DNA of 32,089 nt from Gemmatimonadota bacterium (GTDB lineage: Bacteria; Gemmatimonadota; Gemmatimonadetes; Longimicrobiales; Gaopeijiaceae): positions 1 to 32,089 of the forward strand of contig JACQVF010000110.1 of the NCBI GenBank assembly GCA_016209885.1, written 5' to 3'. Positions 17,572 to 25,225 of the stretch are shown here, one piece after another (the first letter of the stretch is position 1; each line of letters begins with the position of its first letter). A model generated the notes under the pieces. It made no database searches. It saw nothing but the letters and a program-made list of their open reading frames with translations, and was not told the origin of the DNA. The position numbers were made by a program, and so were the translations under genes.

Positions 17572-18177
17572 GGACCAACCTCCGTCGGGCCGAGCACGCT
17601 GAACACTCGGACAGACCGCTCTCGCAGCTCCCTCTGTGGCCCAGGAAGCATGGGCGCGATGTGCTGATTCGCCCTGGCGTCCAATTCCGACGGCGCGTTG
17701 CTCACTTTGCGGCTGCCATCCCCACAGAGGGAACAGACGGAGTCCACAGCGGTGTCGTCCCCGGACAGCCCCTGAAGGGGCCACGGGCGAGCATGGGTGC
17801 TGGCGGATAGAAGCAACATAGGCGTCCCCGGGCCGAAGCGGCAAGCCGGTTCCTCCGCCTCCCGCCCGGCCGCAATGAACCCCTCTCCCCCCAACCCCGA
17901 GCGAGAGCGCGCGGGGATCGTGCCCCAGACTGGATTGGTGCTGACCGACTCCGGAGCGATTCGTCTGGCAGGTGATCCGATCTCTGAGATGCGCCTTCGG
18001 ACTCGCAGGGTCGGGGCTAGCTCGTGTGGTCAGATTCCCCTCGTCAGGTCCTGGGTGGCGGCCTGGCAGGGGCCGGGCCCCCGTGGGGTACCGCTGTTCC
18101 ATCATCGGACATCCGAACGGGCATTCCGCCGCTCGCTCCGAGAGAGGGATGAGGGGCAGTACCTGGGAAGCGGGATT
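17572..18177. other. 606-base gap upstream of the lipoprotein operon
   Basis: Presumed leader and promoter of the minus-strand lipoprotein operon. A minus-strand frame at 17819-17568 could encode MLLLSASTHARPWPLQGLSG and about 60 more residues, with a CSLCGDG motif and a stop overlapping the lipoprotein ATG (ATGA). It has no ribosome site I can see and an unconvincing composition, so I leave it uncalled. No T-tract terminator for the upstream ATPase gene is visible. Confidence 0.35.
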
Positions 18178-19581
18178 CTAATGGGAGAATGCTCGCAGCC
18201 GGATGCGATAGCCCTTGCCCCAGACGTTCTCCACCAGGAATTCGAGCGAGTGCTTGCGGAGCTGAGCCATAAGCCGGCCAACAGCGGATCGAATGCCCTT
18301 CTCGGTCTTCACGTGCAGAAGGCTTCCGAGCCCATCGATCGACAGGACTTCGCCCTGGGCCTCGCATAGGGCGGATAAGAGCGGCCAGGAAGTGCCCCCG
18401 ATCTCCAAGACCTTCGTCTCGCCACGCACGCGATAGCGGATCGTCCCCTTCTTCCGTGGGTATTGCGGATCAGGCCGGATTTCGATCTCGCCGGGCGGAA
18501 CGTCCGGCGCTGGCTCCGTTCCCGCGATCACGGCGTCCCGCAGAAGCGAGCCGGGCAGCACGTAGTCCCCGGTCCTTGGGTCGCGATACGCGAGCCCTTC
18601 CTCCTCAAGGACCTTCTGGACGCTGGGAGGCGGATCAAAATCACCCAATCGCCCGCCACGATACGCCAGCTCAACGAGGCAGTCGTAGGCCATGCGGGCG
18701 TCATCGGTGCCCTCCCGCAACTTCGCAATCCGGCGTGCGTGGCCCAAGTGCCTTCGCCGCAAGGTGTCGCCCAAATAGGCGCAAACGCGTGCGCCGAGTT
18801 CCTGGGGCTTGACCTCGGACCCCGCCGCTGTCCGGGGTGCCTCGACAGACATCACGGACTGCAGGACTAGCGACCGGAGAGCGAGACAGGCCGGTCCGGC
18901 CAGCGCTGGATGGCCGCCGGTTACTCTTACCACGGCTTCTGCCCAGGTATCCAGCAGCCTCGGACCCACCGGTAGCCAGACGCCCCAGACGGACACGCGT
19001 GGGCCCACGTCTTCTGTCTCCTGGAACTCCCTTCGGAGCTCGGCGCGGATCGCTTCGTCGGCGTTGTCCCAGGGGCTCAACGTGACGCAGGGAAGGTTGA
19101 AGACATCGGAAAGGAGACCGGTCACGGGCCTGGTCGGCTCGCGAGTCGCGGACAAGATCAGGACAGACCGGCTATCGGGTGATAGGGCGCTCTGCAGCAG
19201 GCGGGCCACCGCCAGCTCAGCATGGGGCTCCTGTCCGCCATCCGCGGCCAGGAGCCGGTCGATGTCGTCCATCAGGACGGTGGACGAGGCGGTTGGGAAG
19301 CCACTCTCCATCGCGCCCAGGCGCTGATCAAGTTTCACGAGCGGGAGCTCTCGTCCTGATCCCCTCACAAGTACGGTCTCTGACCCGGCGGGAAAGACGT
19401 GGTCGCGTACATCATAGAGGGCGCGCAACAGGGTCGACTTGCCGAGTCGCCTACCGCCCATCACCAGGATCGCTCGTAGGCCCTTCTGGGTGATATTGGT
19501 CTTGAGTTCGAGCAGTGCCGGCCAAAGGAAGAAGGGCCAGAGATCGCGTCCTATCGAAACCTGCTGTGGCACTGAGCTCAT
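18178..19581 (-). CDS. STAND/AAA_16-like ATPase with C-terminal OmpR-type winged helix
   Basis: The 467-residue protein has Walker A GGRRLGKST (42-50), a Walker B-like TVLMDDID (101-108), a sensor-like VLILSATRE (140-148) and the motif VTGGHPALAG (220-229), the TGG[HN]P element of AAA_16/STAND ATPases. Residues about 375-463 (ETKVLEIGGTSWPLLSALCE, LLHVKTEKGIRSAVGRLMAQ, VENVWGKGYRIRL) form a winged helix of the OmpR/PhoB C-terminal type, ending in the typical G-x-G-Y-R-[IL]. So it should bind DNA in a nucleotide-controlled way. In SARP/AfsR regulators this winged helix lies before the ATPase; here it lies after. Start ATG 19581 (MSSVPQQVSIGRD) overlaps the upstream gene's stop as ATGA, implying coupled synthesis. 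Likely target: its own divergon or the lipoprotein operon (inference). Confidence 0.82.
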   Translation of the reverse strand: MSSVPQQVSIGRDLWPFFLWPALLELKTNITQKGLRAILVMGGRRLGKSTLLRALYDVRDHVFPAGSETVLVRGSGRELPLVKLDQRLGAMESGFPTASSTVLMDDIDRLLAADGGQEPHAELAVARLLQSALSPDSRSVLILSATREPTRPVTGLLSDVFNLPCVTLSPWDNADEAIRAELRREFQETEDVGPRVSVWGVWLPVGPRLLDTWAEAVVRVTGGHPALAGPACLALRSLVLQSVMSVEAPRTAAGSEVKPQELGARVCAYLGDTLRRRHLGHARRIAKLREGTDDARMAYDCLVELAYRGGRLGDFDPPPSVQKVLEEEGLAYRDPRTGDYVLPGSLLRDAVIAGTEPAPDVPPGEIEIRPDPQYPRKKGTIRYRVRGETKVLEIGGTSWPLLSALCEAQGEVLSIDGLGSLLHVKTEKGIRSAVGRLMAQLRKHSLEFLVENVWGKGYRIRLRAFSH

Positions 19582-22500
19582 AGCCCCTTCCACCGCGGGC
19601 TTCGCGTGCGAAGCGTGCGGACATGCTGGGCCAATGCCGGGGCGGCCAGACACCATCGCCACTCTCCGGCGTGGCCCGCAGCGGCGGGCACGACCGCCCC
19701 ACGTTCTTCAAGCTCCTCCATCAAATCGAGGATGTCCGCAACCGAGGTCCGGGGTTGCCTGGATCCCAGCGCGGCTTGAATCTCCCGTGCCGAGAGTGCA
19801 GGGCACTCACGCACGTCGTGGTCGCCAGCCAGTACATCCAGGATGCCCGTCGCCTGCTCGCGCCGGCTCCTTGGCCAGGCGTCTTCCCGGTAGCGGTCCA
19901 TGAACAGGCTCGCGTCCGCTGCCAGTTCCTGCATGGCGTGATGGACAACGTACCGCGAATAGCGGATCGGACCATCCAACGCGTTACGCTTCGGTGTGAA
20001 GAGCCTCAGGGCGAGTGCCTGAATCCAATAGGGATTGCCTCCGGTCTCCCTCCGAACGGCGCGCGCTACGTTCACGGGACACGAAATCGCATACCTGGCC
20101 CCATACTTCTGCGCCACAAGGAGCGCACGGGTACTTCCCTCATCGAACGGATGCAGATCGATGGGAAAAGCGGCAGCCAGGATCTGCCGCATCGTCTCCG
20201 GAAGGAGGCGGACGCCCGCCGTTGGGCCGATCCACAGCACCAGGATGTGCGAGCAATGCTGCACGAACCTCCAGAACGCGAGCACCTGGTTCTCCTCGTG
20301 GGCTCGTGCTGACTCCCACAGCAGTACCGGTGCTTCGTCGATGGCCAGAACCACGGGGTGGCCGAGGTGCTGCTGCAACGTCGAGAGAACGTCGATGAGA
20401 GGACGTTCATGGAGGTCCGCCGGGAGTGCCGCGGCACGCGAACCGACGTGTGTCCGAGCCGCGTGTGAAAGAGCCTGTACAAGATCCGCAGAGAACCGGG
20501 ACCACGAGTCGCCAACGGTCGCAAAGCGGTGGACCATGAGCGGCGGGTGTTCCCGCCGGTCCAGGTCCCGGAAGAAGGCCTGCACCAATGAGCTCTTGCC
20601 GATCTTCTTCGGGCCCCGCACGAAGAGCACTTCTCCGCCAACGCGGCCCTGGCGGCTCAGCCGTTGGTAGGCCTCATGGAGGCATGCGCGCTCGATCTCT
20701 CGGTCGTAGAACTCCTCCTCCCGAGTGATCACCAGCCCAGGGTTGTACGGAGACGGGCGCGCCTGGGCTGGAAGCGGCTCGTGCATGCGCGGGCTCAGGA
20801 ACTTCAGCTCGGCTTCAGGCGCCTCATCAGCGGGAGCGTAGACCTGCACGACCCCCGCAATCTCGCCAAGTTGCTCGATGATGGCGGATAGCCTGCCGGG
20901 GCCCACGGGGTCCAGCCGAACCCGCATGATCCCCTTGCCAGCATGGTAGCGAAGGGCAGCCAGGTCGGAGATCCCTACCTCATGCCCATGAAAGACGGTG
21001 AGCACATCGGCCGCGATCCCCGTACGATCGCTGAGCTCGAGCACGACGTATTGCGCCTTCGGGTAATGCCGCTCCCACCGCACGGCTGTCGCCTCGCCCG
21101 CGCACGCAGCGCCGGCGCGGTGGAGCGTCAGAGTCGAGTCGCCGGACTCGCCGACCAGTCGGTCATCCGGCGAGGGCCCGCAGAGTTGGCACTTCCGCAC
21201 CTCGGGCGTACTGCTGCCCGTCAACTCGATCCCGAGGGAGGCCAGGATCCTCTCGTTCTCGACCTCGCGGAGAATCGCCTTGAGCATCTGACTCCGCAGT
21301 GCCTTGTCTACGTCAGGATCCTTGAGTAGCTGCTCCCCGCGCTCGATCGCGCACCAGAGGCCAAGTTGCGCTACCCAGTAGTGCGGATCCCGTTTGGCAC
21401 TCGATATGCGGCCCTCGGCCAGCAGGCGCGACTCCGCTTTGGCAACCAGACGGTGGAGACCTTCCTCATCCGGCAGTTCCCCGAGGCCCTGAGCCACGAG
21501 CTGCTGCCGCAGCCAGCCCCGGCCTTCACGCACGAGAACAGAGTAGTAGCTCCGGAGGAACGCGTAGCGGATCTTGCGTATGGTGGCCCTGGGAACGCGC
21601 TCCTGCCACCCCCTCGGAAGTGGGCGCGGTGTGTCTCCGATGTCGAGCCAGATGACGTCGCCGGGGCTGAGTGGATCGAGAAGTCCGACCGGCTGGCGGT
21701 TGATCCGCGCTCCCCGCGCCAGCGCGACGAAATCCCGATGGATCTCCGCGGCGAAGTTGAGAATCGTCGAACCCGTGGGCAGCCGTACCAGCTGGCCATT
21801 CGGCGTAAAGACCTCGACATCCGGAAGACCTAGCGCCTGGCCGGTCGACCGGGGGAAAGTCGCAAGTACGCGGTGCCCCGAGCTCGCGAAACGCCGCCCG
21901 TCCGCCGACCGCGGAATGATCCGCACCGAGATCGGGCGAGGTCGCTTGTGCTCCCCTCCGGTCACGTGAAGCACTGTGGTGTGAATCGCTTGGTAGCCGG
22001 TGCGCCGGCCCTGACCCATCAGGTCACTGGTGAGCGAAACATCGTAGGGCATGTTGTGATGAAGCTTGCCTAGCGCCGCGTAGCAGTGCCGGTCGTCTGG
22101 ACAGATCACGGTCACAAACCCGCAGTGGTGGAGGTGTTCACGCCCAATATCGTCCCCCTCCCCGTCCTGCCGGACTGCGCGGTGCATCGAGGCCAGATGC
22201 CGCCACTCCCAGCGTATCTCAAGCTCGCGCTCGCGGCGCAACGCGTGCCGGACCGCACGGACCCATCCCTCGCAGTCCCCGCGGGGGGCGCCGGCCCTGA
22301 GCGCGAAACGCACCAGTTGATCGAAACGCGACTCGTCGGAGAGCAGCAGCACCGCGTCCTCAAGCGCGTCGCGCTCCGACCAGAGGGAAAAGAACAGAGC
22401 CGTCGGTGCAGCGACGCGCTCCAGGAACGCGGTCCAGTTCAAGCGGTCAAGATCCGGGTGAGCCCGGCGGCGCATGGCCGCCCGGATGCCCTTACCCAGG

Positions 22501-22940
22501 GGCTGGGCCATCAAGTGGAAGCGGCGGCTCCAGGTCGTAAAGGCGCCTGCGGGATCGAGGGCCAGGAGCTGATCCATCACCAGGAGTATCCCCGCACGGC
22601 CGTCCGGAAGGGACGGGAGTACCTGGGCTGCTAGCTGATGCGTGACCTTCGGGTCTCGCGGATCCAAGGCAATGAGCCGCTCGCGGCCCCGGAGGATCTC
22701 CGCTACACCCGCCGTTAATTGGCCGGAGAGCGCCACCTGGACGCTATCGCTGTTCCACGCCGAGAGAAAACCGGCCTGGGCGAGCGCTGGGTCCCGGAAC
22801 CGCGTGGCAAGAACCAGCGCGAGCTTTCTCCGAGCGCGCTGGCGGCCCGCTCCCGACGCCGACTCGGACGTGGACCGTTCCATGGCTTCCAGTCGCTGCG
22901 ACGCAACTTCCATCCAGGGGAGTATGGACTCGCGCGTCAT
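19578..22940 (-). CDS. Degenerate RelA/SpoT homologue fused to a STAND-like ATPase
   Basis: This 1120-residue protein follows the order of a long RSH enzyme, then adds a switch ATPase. Residues 40-170 align in shape with the HD hydrolase (GRAGILLVMDQLLAL matches the LIKLADRLHNM region) but have no HD pair. Residues 240-345 resemble the synthetase (DDRHCYAALGKLH, GYQAIHTTV) but the catalytic aspartate position reads HHCGFVTVI and the VEVQIR glutamate position reads ISVRII. TGS domain 373-435 (VEVFTPNGQLVRLPTGSTIL), helical region 437-570, zinc-finger-like C584, C587, H607, C613, ACT domain 628-700 (YVVLELSDRTGIAADVL). Then Walker A GPKKIGKSS (776-784), Walker B VVLAIDEA (863-870), ETGGNPYWIQ (965-974) and a C-terminal winged-helix-like tail (1030-1105). 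Predicted cytoplasmic sensor-switch without (p)ppGpp synthesis; domain calls are by eye. Divergent from the kinase genes. Confidence 0.8.
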   Translation of the reverse strand: MTRESILPWMEVASQRLEAMERSTSESASGAGRQRARRKLALVLATRFRDPALAQAGFLSAWNSDSVQVALSGQLTAGVAEILRGRERLIALDPRDPKVTHQLAAQVLPSLPDGRAGILLVMDQLLALDPAGAFTTWSRRFHLMAQPLGKGIRAAMRRRAHPDLDRLNWTAFLERVAAPTALFFSLWSERDALEDAVLLLSDESRFDQLVRFALRAGAPRGDCEGWVRAVRHALRRERELEIRWEWRHLASMHRAVRQDGEGDDIGREHLHHCGFVTVICPDDRHCYAALGKLHHNMPYDVSLTSDLMGQGRRTGYQAIHTTVLHVTGGEHKRPRPISVRIIPRSADGRRFASSGHRVLATFPRSTGQALGLPDVEVFTPNGQLVRLPTGSTILNFAAEIHRDFVALARGARINRQPVGLLDPLSPGDVIWLDIGDTPRPLPRGWQERVPRATIRKIRYAFLRSYYSVLVREGRGWLRQQLVAQGLGELPDEEGLHRLVAKAESRLLAEGRISSAKRDPHYWVAQLGLWCAIERGEQLLKDPDVDKALRSQMLKAILREVENERILASLGIELTGSSTPEVRKCQLCGPSPDDRLVGESGDSTLTLHRAGAACAGEATAVRWERHYPKAQYVVLELSDRTGIAADVLTVFHGHEVGISDLAALRYHAGKGIMRVRLDPVGPGRLSAIIEQLGEIAGVVQVYAPADEAPEAELKFLSPRMHEPLPAQARPSPYNPGLVITREEEFYDREIERACLHEAYQRLSRQGRVGGEVLFVRGPKKIGKSSLVQAFFRDLDRREHPPLMVHRFATVGDSWSRFSADLVQALSHAARTHVGSRAAALPADLHERPLIDVLSTLQQHLGHPVVLAIDEAPVLLWESARAHEENQVLAFWRFVQHCSHILVLWIGPTAGVRLLPETMRQILAAAFPIDLHPFDEGSTRALLVAQKYGARYAISCPVNVARAVRRETGGNPYWIQALALRLFTPKRNALDGPIRYSRYVVHHAMQELAADASLFMDRYREDAWPRSRREQATGILDVLAGDHDVRECPALSAREIQAALGSRQPRTSVADILDLMEELEERGAVVPAAAGHAGEWRWCLAAPALAQHVRTLRTRSPRWKGL

Positions 22941-23035
22941 CTCGGCGCCCCCAAAAGGATTGGAACGGGCAGACGGCTACCACCGCCCACCCTAACAATT
23001 TATTCGCACCTTTGGCTAAAAACAACGGAGAAGAT

Positions 23036-23257
23036 ATGGAAATAGATTCAAAACATCTGCATGAATTCTCTGATCATGCTAGATCTACTTATCAAAACTT
23101 CGAATCTAATCGAGATTTAGCACAGATTTTCCTTGACATTAGGCGGCATCGTCGATTACGTTGCCTGGCAGCGCTGGGCATTAGGTACGCGATCCTCAGC
23201 CCGGATAGTGCGGTTATCTCTTTGTACTCCAATGAGTTGACAACGGCAATTGACTAA
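23036..23257 (+). CDS. AT-rich small ORF, 73 residues, unknown
   Basis: ATG 23036 follows GGAG (23027-23030) at an ideal five-base spacing, which is why I call it. The product begins MEIDSKHLHEFSDHARSTYQ, continues with helical, charged sequence (DLAQIFLDIRRHRRLRCLAA) and ends LYSNELTTAID. It has no signal peptide. Codon use is strikingly AT-rich: row 23041-23100 is 30% G+C by eye, against more than 60% in most neighbours. The stop lies in the first copy of a 31-nt tandem duplication. It precedes the kinase gene on the same strand, and could be a small partner of it, a remnant of a transferred gene, or a leader. I do not recognise it. Confidence 0.45.
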   Translation: MEIDSKHLHEFSDHARSTYQNFESNRDLAQIFLDIRRHRRLRCLAALGIRYAILSPDSAVISLYSNELTTAID

Positions 23258-23287
23258 AACCAATGAGTTGACAACGGCAATTGACTA
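23229..23287 (+). repeat. Tandem direct repeat, 28 identical bases with 31-base period
   Basis: CCAATGAGTTGACAACGGCA plus ATTGACTA occurs at 23229-23256 and again at 23260-23287, separated by AAA. The unit contains TTGACA, a consensus -35 sequence, and a CAATTG palindrome. It joins the end of the small ORF to the region just before the kinase start, so it could be a duplicated operator or promoter. A kinase reading frame is open from 23272, with a TTG at 23281 in the second copy. Confidence 0.9.
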
Positions 23288-23331
23288 CAACTAAGAGAAC
23301 TTCGTGGCTACTCCTACTTGCCCGAGACACG

Positions 23332-24960
23332 ATGTTGAAGGGTGATAAAGGCACTTACACGATCCAGAAGCGCATCGGCCAGTTCAGCGACCAAGGCGTT
23401 ACCTATGAAGCTCTTGCGTCGGGCCGTAAGGTCATCATCAAGACGCCGAATATCGATATCTCGCGGCCGCACGACGAGATAACGAAACGCCTCACACAGA
23501 TTTACGACACCTTCACCGCAGAGTTTCAGGCGTGGCAAAACCTCCAAGGCCTTAGGTGTGCCGCGGCGGTCCGCGACCTTGGCATCACGACTGCGACCAA
23601 GGTCGGGCCCCGGAGCTACCCGGTCCCCTTCATTGTGCAGCAGTACATCCGGGGGCCGACCCTGCGTGACCACGTGGACAAATGCGGGCCCTGTACCAAT
23701 GTGAACGACTGGTCGCGGTTGGCGACGAAGCTCACTCAGGCCCTTGCCGAGGTGCACGCGCGCGGCGTTGTCCACGGCGATCTTTGGCCACCCAACGTCA
23801 TCCTGAGCGGCAACAATCCAGTGCTCATCGATTTTGGCCAGTCCGTGCTCGTTGATTTTGCGTTCGACCAAGCGGGTGCGAAGGGCTTCGATTTCCCGTA
23901 CTGCGCGCCCGAGCGCCGGTCGCCGCATGGCAGATGGCACTACGGTGCCGACATCTACGCTCTCGGCGGGGTTCTCCTTTTTCTGGCGACCGCCAGGGAC
24001 CCCTGGCCGAAGCCGATATTCGATCTTGATGACGTGCATCGAGCGACGGTGAAGGCGCTGAAACACAACAACAACAGACTGCTCACCCAGAACGAGGGGA
24101 TCGCGCACATCATCGGCCGGTGCCTTCGCGGTGGCCCGCAGGAACGTAGCCAGAGTCCGGAGGCAGTTCTGCAGGACCTGGAGACATTCTTCCCACCGAA
24201 ACGCCGCCCTTTGGTGAAAACGGCTGCCGACCTTAGAAGCACCGCCACAAGACTCCAGGAGGACCCCGGTTCCCTGTACGCGTCGATCGCGAGCGTTCGC
24301 TTGCGAGCGACTGTCCGAGAGCTTCGTGACATGACGCGCGGCCTGTTCCACGTGGCGGGAGATCATAACGCGATCATAACCAGCTTCTCCCAGGCCTTGG
24401 CAGTGCTTCGCCCGGGCGACGTCTACCTTGCAGTCACAGTGCCCTTGTTCTGGCGCCCTGACAACATCGGAATCATGGGTCGCTTCTATACGATGAACCT
24501 CGAGATCGCGAAGCGGGGCGTCAGAGTTCGGCGAGTCTTCATGTTGACTGGCGAGGACGAGAAAGATCGACATTTCGGGGCTATAATCGAGGCGCACCAG
24601 CAGCTACATAACCGGCTCAACAAGGCAAACACGAAGCCGTCGGAGATTGACGACAGGAGGGTGACTTATTTCTGCGGTTTTGTTCGTCGGAATTTTAAGG
24701 AACAAGCCGATACCATCAATCGTGGTGAACACTTCGGGGTCTGGCGCTCAGGTTCACAGCATCTCCTCCTCGTTCCCTATTACACAGACCACGACAGAGC
24801 TCTTGCGGGTGTCCGATTCTGGATGTGCCCGCCGGGCAACGTTGAACGGCGATTGGATTTGTTCACCAGGTTACTCGACGAGTCTACGCCGATCAGCGCG
24901 TTACCAGTCGCCAGCGAGGCAAGACGTCTAACTACGCGTTCCACCCGCCGGTCTGCTTGA
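23332..24960 (+). CDS. Ser/Thr protein kinase with unrecognised C-terminal domain
   Basis: From ATG 23332 the product has 542 residues. The Hanks-type kinase core spans about 8-290: loosened glycine loop IGQFSDQGVTYEA, ATP lysine K37 (VIIK), E64 as candidate helix-C glutamate, catalytic HGD (148-150) with N155, DFG (167-169) and a CAPE motif (191-194), so it should be active. There is no membrane segment. Residues about 315-520 form a separate domain: LRPGDVYLAVTVPLFWRPDN, EIAKRGVRVRRVFMLTGEDE, RVTYFCGFVRRNF, HLLLVPYYTD; the RGVRVRRVF strand recalls phospholipase-D-like folds, but no HKD motif is present. A TTG at 23281 would add 17 residues. Composition is lower in G+C than the flanks. It is followed after 13 bases by an E1-like fragment. 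Likely a soluble signalling kinase of the same module as the divergent ATPases (inference). Confidence 0.82.
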   Translation: MLKGDKGTYTIQKRIGQFSDQGVTYEALASGRKVIIKTPNIDISRPHDEITKRLTQIYDTFTAEFQAWQNLQGLRCAAAVRDLGITTATKVGPRSYPVPFIVQQYIRGPTLRDHVDKCGPCTNVNDWSRLATKLTQALAEVHARGVVHGDLWPPNVILSGNNPVLIDFGQSVLVDFAFDQAGAKGFDFPYCAPERRSPHGRWHYGADIYALGGVLLFLATARDPWPKPIFDLDDVHRATVKALKHNNNRLLTQNEGIAHIIGRCLRGGPQERSQSPEAVLQDLETFFPPKRRPLVKTAADLRSTATRLQEDPGSLYASIASVRLRATVRELRDMTRGLFHVAGDHNAIITSFSQALAVLRPGDVYLAVTVPLFWRPDNIGIMGRFYTMNLEIAKRGVRVRRVFMLTGEDEKDRHFGAIIEAHQQLHNRLNKANTKPSEIDDRRVTYFCGFVRRNFKEQADTINRGEHFGVWRSGSQHLLLVPYYTDHDRALAGVRFWMCPPGNVERRLDLFTRLLDESTPISALPVASEARRLTTRSTRRSA

Positions 24961-24973
24961 GGACGCTGCGGAG

Positions 24974-25225
24974 GTGTTCTCGCCCGAGCGTCTGGCAGGC
25001 TACGACCCAGCGCGAATGGCGGAGAGCGTGGCGCTTGTGCCCGGCGCTGGCGCCTTAGGGCAGAACGTCATCCAGAACCTGGCGCTATCCGGCATCGGCG
25101 AGAGTCGCGTCGCGGACAACGATGTTTTTGAGGACCACAATCGCACCCGCAGTCCCGCGTTCCCCCTCATCCGCACCGAGCTCGCCGGCCCGCGACCCGG
25201 AGCACGCCGCGATACGATCCCATGA
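24974..25225 (+). pseudogene. E1/ThiF-family adenylyltransferase, truncated fragment
   Basis: The fragment reads VFSPERLAGYDPARMAESVA, then LVPGAGALGQNVIQNLALSG with the GxGxLG nucleotide loop, and ESRVADNDVFEDHNRTRSPA, matching the start of the adenylation domain of ThiF/MoeB/E1-like enzymes, which activate a C-terminal carboxylate of a ubiquitin-like or sulfur-carrier protein. Only about 80 of an expected 250 or more residues remain: no downstream arginine, catalytic cysteine or zinc CxxC is present and similarity ends near 25170. A plausible earlier piece, SNYAFHPPVC, lies in a different frame at about 24927-24956, so a second lesion may sit upstream. GTG 24974 is the nominal start. It sits 13 bases behind the kinase gene, so a kinase/E1-like pair was probably transcribed together before the truncation. 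Confidence 0.6.

Noticed and set aside
17568..17894. Minus-strand small gene whose stop overlaps the lipoprotein ATG
   Set aside because: The ATGA overlap is suggestive, but there is no ribosome site, composition is poor and the lipoprotein start has its own GGAGG.
17797..18369. Plus-strand frame of 190 codons across the ATPase gene end and the gap
   Set aside because: Sequence is low-quality (R, S, G, P-rich), half of it mirrors the winged-helix coding region, and no ribosome site precedes it.
23229..23287. The two 28-base repeats as a CRISPR array
   Set aside because: The spacer is only three bases and there are only two units; it is a tandem duplication.
23229..23287. Copy-number change of the 31-base repeat as a phase switch fusing the small ORF to the kinase
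   Set aside because: Walking the frames shows stops in every arrangement (TAA at the first junction, or TAA soon after with one copy), so no fusion results.
23314..24597. Minus-strand frame of 427 codons opposite the kinase
   Set aside because: Histidine/arginine/valine-rich shadow, while the plus strand has K37, HGD, DFG and CAPE kinase residues in order.
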